DNA of 64,000 nucleotides from Bacteroidales bacterium. Lineage in GTDB: Bacteria; Bacteroidota; Bacteroidia; Bacteroidales; P3. The DNA is taken from assembly GCA_024685285.1 (NCBI GenBank), contig JAIKVZ010000009.1:23220-87219 (forward strand), read 5' to 3'. Shown one piece after another: positions 63,396 to 64,000 of this stretch (position 1 is its first letter; the number at the start of each line of letters is the position of its first letter). Made by a program: the position numbers and the translations under genes. A model generated the notes under the pieces. It ran no database searches. It saw nothing but the letters and a program-made list of their open reading frames with translations, and had not been told where the DNA came from.

Positions 63396-63430
63396 CCCGC
63401 AGGGCAAGGAGCCTAAAGATATACAGAGAT

Positions 63431-64000
63431 ATGCGTAGAGTAATAACATTCGCCGCGCTGTTGCTGCTCGCCATCGCCGCGCAGGCCCAGCAGCCCGAGA
63501 AGACCCGCCTGCTGCTCATCATGGACTGCTCCAACTCCATGTGGGACCACTGGCAGTCGGGCTCCAAGATTAAGGTGACGCAGCAGGTGTTGCTGTCGTT
63601 CCTCGACAGCATCTCGCGCCAGCACGACGTCGACGTGGCCCTCCGCGTCTTCGGCCACCTCAACAAGGAGCAGTTCGGCACACGCCTCGAGGTGCCCTTC
63701 GGCAGCGACAACATCTACCAGCTGCAGAGCAAGATCAAGACCCTTGTGCCGCAGGGAGGCTGCACGGCTGCTGCGGCATTGACCGACGCGCTGAGCGACT
63801 TCCCCGCCACGGGCTCAAGCCGCAACTTGATACTCATCATCACCGACGGCATGGATGATTGCGACGCCGAGATATGCGACGTGGCGCGTCAGGTGCAGCT
63901 CAGCGGCGTGGTGGTGCAGACCTTCGTGCTCTGCATCGGCGGCAACCTGTCGGCCCACGCCTCGTGCGCCGGCAGCGTCTTCCCCGTGGTCAACGAGGAG
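63431..64000 (+). CDS. Secreted VWA-domain protein (3' end outside window)
   Basis: The frame is open from ATG 63431 to the right edge (190 codons). A signal peptide (RRVITFAALLLLAIAAQAQ) precedes a von Willebrand A domain. The MIDAS motif is MDCSNSMW (DxSxS), with later VPQGGCTAAAALTDAL (MIDAS Thr region) and LIIITDGMDDCDAEICD. Several cysteines suggest disulfides in the periplasm. Metal-dependent adhesion or scaffolding is the family role. What follows is outside the window. Confidence 0.85.
   Translation, partial: MRRVITFAALLLLAIAAQAQQPEKTRLLLIMDCSNSMWDHWQSGSKIKVTQQVLLSFLDSISRQHDVDVALRVFGHLNKEQFGTRLEVPFGSDNIYQLQSKIKTLVPQGGCTAAAALTDALSDFPATGSSRNLILIITDGMDDCDAEICDVARQVQLSGVVVQTFVLCIGGNLSAHASCAGSVFPVVNEE

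Overview
The window comes from a Bacteroidetes chromosome, most likely order Bacteroidales. Several things point that way. Promoters carry the -7 box TAnnTTTG(C), with a TTTG -33 box about 19-20 bases upstream at the three tRNAs, gcvH and the restriction-modification gene. Secreted proteins carry type IX secretion (T9SS) or gliding-type C-terminal domains. There are Bacteroidales-type porin, GLUG, DUF3127 and OadG-like proteins, a Rho factor with a very long disordered insertion, and a sodium-pumping methylmalonyl-CoA decarboxylase operon typical of propionate formers. I cannot place it below order from sequence alone. No rRNA, CRISPR array, integrase, transposase or replication origin was seen.

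Layout. 1-836 is the 3' end of an SbcC-like ATPase. 1155-6090 is a tightly overlapping operon: a glycosyltransferase, the complete GDP-D-glycero-D-manno-heptose pathway (HddA, GmhA, HddC, GmhB) and a secreted esterase. gyrB and pepE follow. 9176-15080 is a minus-strand run (DUF3127 OB-fold protein, 5-formyl-THF cyclo-ligase, small membrane protein, PanD, flippase-like protein, TrxB, porin). CorA is next. Then comes a minus-strand operon of tgt plus two tandem paralogous surface proteins ending in a shared terminator. A plus-strand GT2, ECF sigma factor, outer-membrane protein and acetyltransferase group leads to tRNA-Arg, a second acetyltransferase and tRNA-Val. 27400-30850 is an AT-rich accessory island holding a winged-helix fragment, a long hairpin leader, a single-chain restriction-modification-specificity enzyme and a truncated HTH gene. 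After it come a nucleotide-sugar dehydrogenase, a UmuC-type polymerase, ileS and a large modular C10 protease. 41806-46983 (minus) is the methylmalonyl-CoA epimerase/decarboxylase operon with an embedded cysteine-rich lipoprotein. The rest holds rho, gcvH, a GLUG lipoprotein, ilvE, tRNA(CAT), ruvX-def-TPR-M13 peptidase, nif3-zinc ribbon-hutH, an iron alcohol dehydrogenase, a lipoprotein, the N-terminal half of a split transketolase, and a VWA protein cut by the window edge.

How it fits together. Core metabolism suggests an anaerobic amino-acid and sugar fermenter: propionyl-CoA formation coupled to Na+ export (mce, mmdA, oadG-like, biotin carrier, beta subunit), histidine deamination, glycine cleavage and branched-chain transamination. 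The cell-envelope genes (GDP-heptose, nucleotide-sugar dehydrogenase, two glycosyltransferases, flippase-like protein) would supply surface glycans, and the T9SS-type proteins and lipoproteins would decorate the surface.

The most unusual features are non-coding. Seven copies of a roughly 100-160 bp dispersed intergenic element share a G-rich core beginning TTAGGTTCGGGTTAAGG; every copy lies next to a gene 3' end and none lies in a divergent promoter region. A roughly 109-nt near-palindromic hairpin lies between a consensus promoter and the restriction-modification gene.
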